Assembly: GCA_030655675.1 (NCBI GenBank) | Contig: JAUSPM010000239.1 | Coordinates: 1-8,217 of the forward strand | Direction of reading: 5' to 3' | Length of the DNA: 8,217 bases | Origin: Methanosarcinaceae archaeon | Lineage (GTDB): Archaea; Halobacteriota; Methanosarcinia; Methanosarcinales; Methanosarcinaceae | Shown: positions 6,734-8,217 of the stretch, one piece after another | How the letters are laid out: each line of letters begins with the position of its first letter | Numbering within the stretch: position 1 is the stretch's first letter | Notes under the pieces: model-generated | Database searches by the model: none | What the model was told of the DNA's origin: nothing | The model's input: the letters and a program-made list of their open reading frames with translations, nothing else | Position numbers and translations under genes: made by a program

Positions 6734-6803
6734 GAGGGGGGATGAATTGATGACACCTAGCCTTGAAACTTGTAAAGGCGTGTGCACATCAATTCGTGAC
6801 TAA
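6734..6803 (+). CDS. 17-codon small ORF with strong SD (includes its RBS)
   Basis: GAGGGGGG at 6734-6741 stands 8 bases before ATG 6750, from which a frame reads MTPSLETCKGVCTSIRD and ends at TAA 6801-6803. The SD is the most purine-rich in the window, and a TATA-like box lies about 60 bp upstream. Two cysteines in 17 residues (CKGVC) recall the N-termini of very small archaeal zinc-binding proteins. The frame could therefore be a microprotein, a leader peptide, or the 5' remnant of a decayed zinc-ribbon gene; that comparison is from memory and unverified. The same bases form a stem-loop, with the ATG inside the stem. Coding status is uncertain. Confidence 0.35.
6742..6797 (+). ncRNA. Potential structured RNA element (long stem-loop)
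   Basis: The 11-base arm 6742-6752 pairs with 6787-6797 (nine Watson-Crick pairs GAATTGATG/CATCAATTC, then a G-U and an A-U). Inside it CAC (6754-6756) pairs with GTG (6782-6784), and GCCTT (6760-6764) with AAGGC (6775-6779), leaving a 10-nt loop. Nineteen pairs in 56 nt is far more than expected by chance in this gap. There is no U-run after it, so it does not resemble a simple terminator of mfnA. It may be a cis-regulatory element of the small ORF or of the downstream protease gene. Confidence 0.4.
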
Positions 6804-6910
6804 TACTAACTACGCTTCGGTGGTATATATTCATGAGCCAAGCGGGGTGAAAGTATTCATACATATCTGTATTTACATATTCCGGCATAACAGTCCCTTA
6901 AAGATAAGGC

Positions 6911-6925
6911 TAAATATTATTATAT
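6911..6925 (+). promoter_or_regulatory. TATA-like region for the protease gene
   Basis: TAAATATTATTATAT lies 14-28 bp before ATG 6939, and no SD is present in CTACAATTACCCC. The spacing from TAAATATTA to the ATG (about 24 bp) suggests a leaderless or nearly leaderless transcript. Confidence 0.4.
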
Positions 6926-6938
6926 CTACAATTACCCC

Positions 6939-8030
6939 ATGAAAGTTTCATATCAGATCGGGAAGATAATGGGGATACCAATCAAACTCCATATCACATT
7001 TTTACTGATACTACCAGTATTTGCACTCATATTCGCAAGCAATCCGGCACCGTATGGATTTAGTAATGTCAGTGAATTGTCAACAAGATACATTCTGGCA
7101 TTTGCGACTACACTCTTGCTTTTTTCATCCGTCTTGCTTCATGAGATCGGACATTCGTATTTTGCAAAAAAATTCGGAGTCAAAATAGACAGCATCACCC
7201 TAATGTTGTTTGGTGGTGTGGCATCAATGGAGGAGATCCCACGAAATCCCGCACAAGAAGCAAAAATGGCTGTTGCAGGTCCGATGACAAGTTTTGTGAT
7301 CGGTGCCATATGTCTGTTCTTCAATCGTATTCTATCTGACTTGCAGCCATCCTTTTCTGAGAGTAATATTTTCCACGTCATCTGGCTGATAGGTTACATA
7401 AACCTGATCGTAGGTGTATTCAACCTGCTTCCTGCATTTCCGATGGATGGAGGGCGAATCCTTCGGGCATGGTATGCAACAAGCATGCCATATGTAAAAG
7501 CGACCCAAAGAGCAGCGTCTGTCGGAAAGATGTTCGCAATCATGATGGCAGTGCTTGGTGTACTTGCCAATCCATGGCTTATCTTGATTGCGTTCTTTAT
7601 ATACATAGGCGCAACTGAAGAAGCACGCACAACTGCAGTGACTGTTGTTTTAGAAAAAGTGCCGATCCGAAAGATCATGAGCAGTAATATTATATCAGTG
7701 CAATCATCAATGACAGTTGAGGATCTTTCAAAATTAATGTTTGAAAAAAAACACATGGGATATCCTGTAATTGATGACAATAGTTTAAAAGGAATAGTTA
7801 CCTTTACAGACGTACTTACTGTGCCAACGCAAGAACGTGCAAACGTGCTGGTGTCAGATGTTATGACAAAAGATGTGATCACTATATCAGCTGATGCCGA
7901 TTCATCTGAAGCATTGAAAATTATATCAACCCAAAATATTGGAAGGATCTTAGTTACTGACAACAATTCAATTGTCGGCATTTTGTCCAGAACTGATCTT
8001 GTGCGAGCATTGCAATTATTGAGTGAATAG
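6939..8030 (+). CDS. Site-2-type intramembrane metalloprotease with two CBS domains
   Basis: A 363-residue membrane zinc protease of family M50 (S2P, SpoIVFB-like class with C-terminal CBS pair). These enzymes cut transmembrane segments of substrate proteins, often to release a regulator. Hydrophobic segments lie at about 17-34, 50-70, 109-128, 144-168 and 197-224. The zinc site is HEIGH at 68-72, at the end of the second segment, with the third ligand D170 in the conserved LLPAFPMDGGR motif. A CBS pair follows in the cytosol: the first from about 241 (VPIRKIM) to 297, the second from about 303 (VLVSDVM) to 360, each with the G-I-x-x-x-x-D pattern near its end (GIVTFTDVL, GILSRTDLV). CBS pairs usually bind adenosyl ligands, so activity may respond to energy state. 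No substrate is evident nearby. Length and domain order are normal for archaeal members. The gene is monocistronic within the window. Confidence 0.9.
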   Translation: MKVSYQIGKIMGIPIKLHITFLLILPVFALIFASNPAPYGFSNVSELSTRYILAFATTLLLFSSVLLHEIGHSYFAKKFGVKIDSITLMLFGGVASMEEIPRNPAQEAKMAVAGPMTSFVIGAICLFFNRILSDLQPSFSESNIFHVIWLIGYINLIVGVFNLLPAFPMDGGRILRAWYATSMPYVKATQRAASVGKMFAIMMAVLGVLANPWLILIAFFIYIGATEEARTTAVTVVLEKVPIRKIMSSNIISVQSSMTVEDLSKLMFEKKHMGYPVIDDNSLKGIVTFTDVLTVPTQERANVLVSDVMTKDVITISADADSSEALKIISTQNIGRILVTDNNSIVGILSRTDLVRALQLLSE

Positions 8031-8041
8031 TACGAAATGCA

Positions 8042-8217
8042 AGAAAATGCTCACTTCGTTCACATTAACTTGGACTACATAATCCTATAGATTATATACA
8101 ACCAGAAAATACTCACTTCGTTCACATTAACTTGGACTACATAATCTTATAGATTATATACAACCAGAAAATACTCACTTCGTTCACATTAACTTGGACT
8201 ACATAATCTTATAGATT
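8042..8217. repeat. 62-bp tandem repeat array, at least 2.8 copies
   Basis: Copies begin at 8042, 8104 and 8166; the third is cut by the window edge after 52 bases. Copies 2 and 3 are identical over the visible part. Copy 1 differs at two places: G instead of A at repeat position 8, and C instead of T at position 44. The latter breaks the innermost pair of the dyad ATAATCT-TAT-AGATTAT (8141-8157 in copy 2). The unit has no reading frame of note and starts 11 bp after the protease stop codon. The array may continue beyond the window. Confidence 0.9.

Noticed and set aside
6747..6803. C/D box guide RNA, from the TTGATGA box-C-like sequence
   Set aside because: No CTGA box D follows at the required distance, and the bases are better explained by the stem-loop and the small ORF.
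6674..6938. tRNA or other standard RNA gene in the gap after mfnA
   Set aside because: No cloverleaf, T-loop GTTCRANNC or CCA end could be found on either strand.
8042..8217. CRISPR array, because the ~62-bp period fits repeat plus spacer
   Set aside because: The entire 62-bp unit is conserved between copies, so there are no variable spacers; it is an ordinary tandem repeat.

Overview
The window looks like a chromosomal segment of a methanogenic or related methane-cycling euryarchaeon, most likely of the Methanosarcinales. The reasons are an mfnA gene (tyrosine decarboxylase, first step of the methanofuran side chain), MutS1/MutL mismatch-repair genes of the bacterial type that Methanosarcinales are known to carry, AT-rich intergenic DNA with archaeal TATA-like boxes, and start codons that are either SD-preceded or apparently leaderless. 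Genus cannot be fixed from the sequence alone.

Layout. Positions 1-238 hold no gene but contain three hairpin-forming inverted repeats. A minus-strand gene (239-748) encodes a small zinc metallopeptidase of the YgjP/DUF45 (M48-like) type. It is flanked by two copies of a CCGCC/GGCGG hairpin and two imperfect copies of an AT-rich segment of about 40 bp. A divergent promoter region (749-1013) separates it from mutS-mutL (1014-5495, plus strand). mutS is interrupted: one missing G near 3375 shifts the frame just before the C-terminal helix-turn-helix dimerisation segment, so the reading frame ends at 3416 and the remaining ~105 codons lie in another frame up to 3694. mutL follows with a 1-bp gap and carries intact ATPase and endonuclease-type motifs. 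mfnA (5543-6673) has its own weak promoter and may be leaderless.

The 265-bp gap between mfnA and the last gene is unusually structured. It has a TATA-like box, a tandem 9-bp TTTGTATAC repeat at one-helical-turn spacing, a strong SD, a 17-codon reading frame with a CKGVC motif, and a stem-loop that would pair the start of that frame with its end. Downstream, 6939-8030 encodes an intramembrane site-2-type metalloprotease with two C-terminal CBS domains. The window ends inside a 62-bp tandem repeat array (8042 to the edge).

Functionally, mutS-mutL form a mismatch-repair operon. If the frameshift is real and not a sequencing error, MutS dimerisation and clamp docking would be lost and the lineage could be a mutator. 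The remaining genes are housekeeping or regulatory. I see no clear defence system or mobile element. The least explained parts are the mutS frameshift, the 6674-6938 gap and the terminal tandem array.
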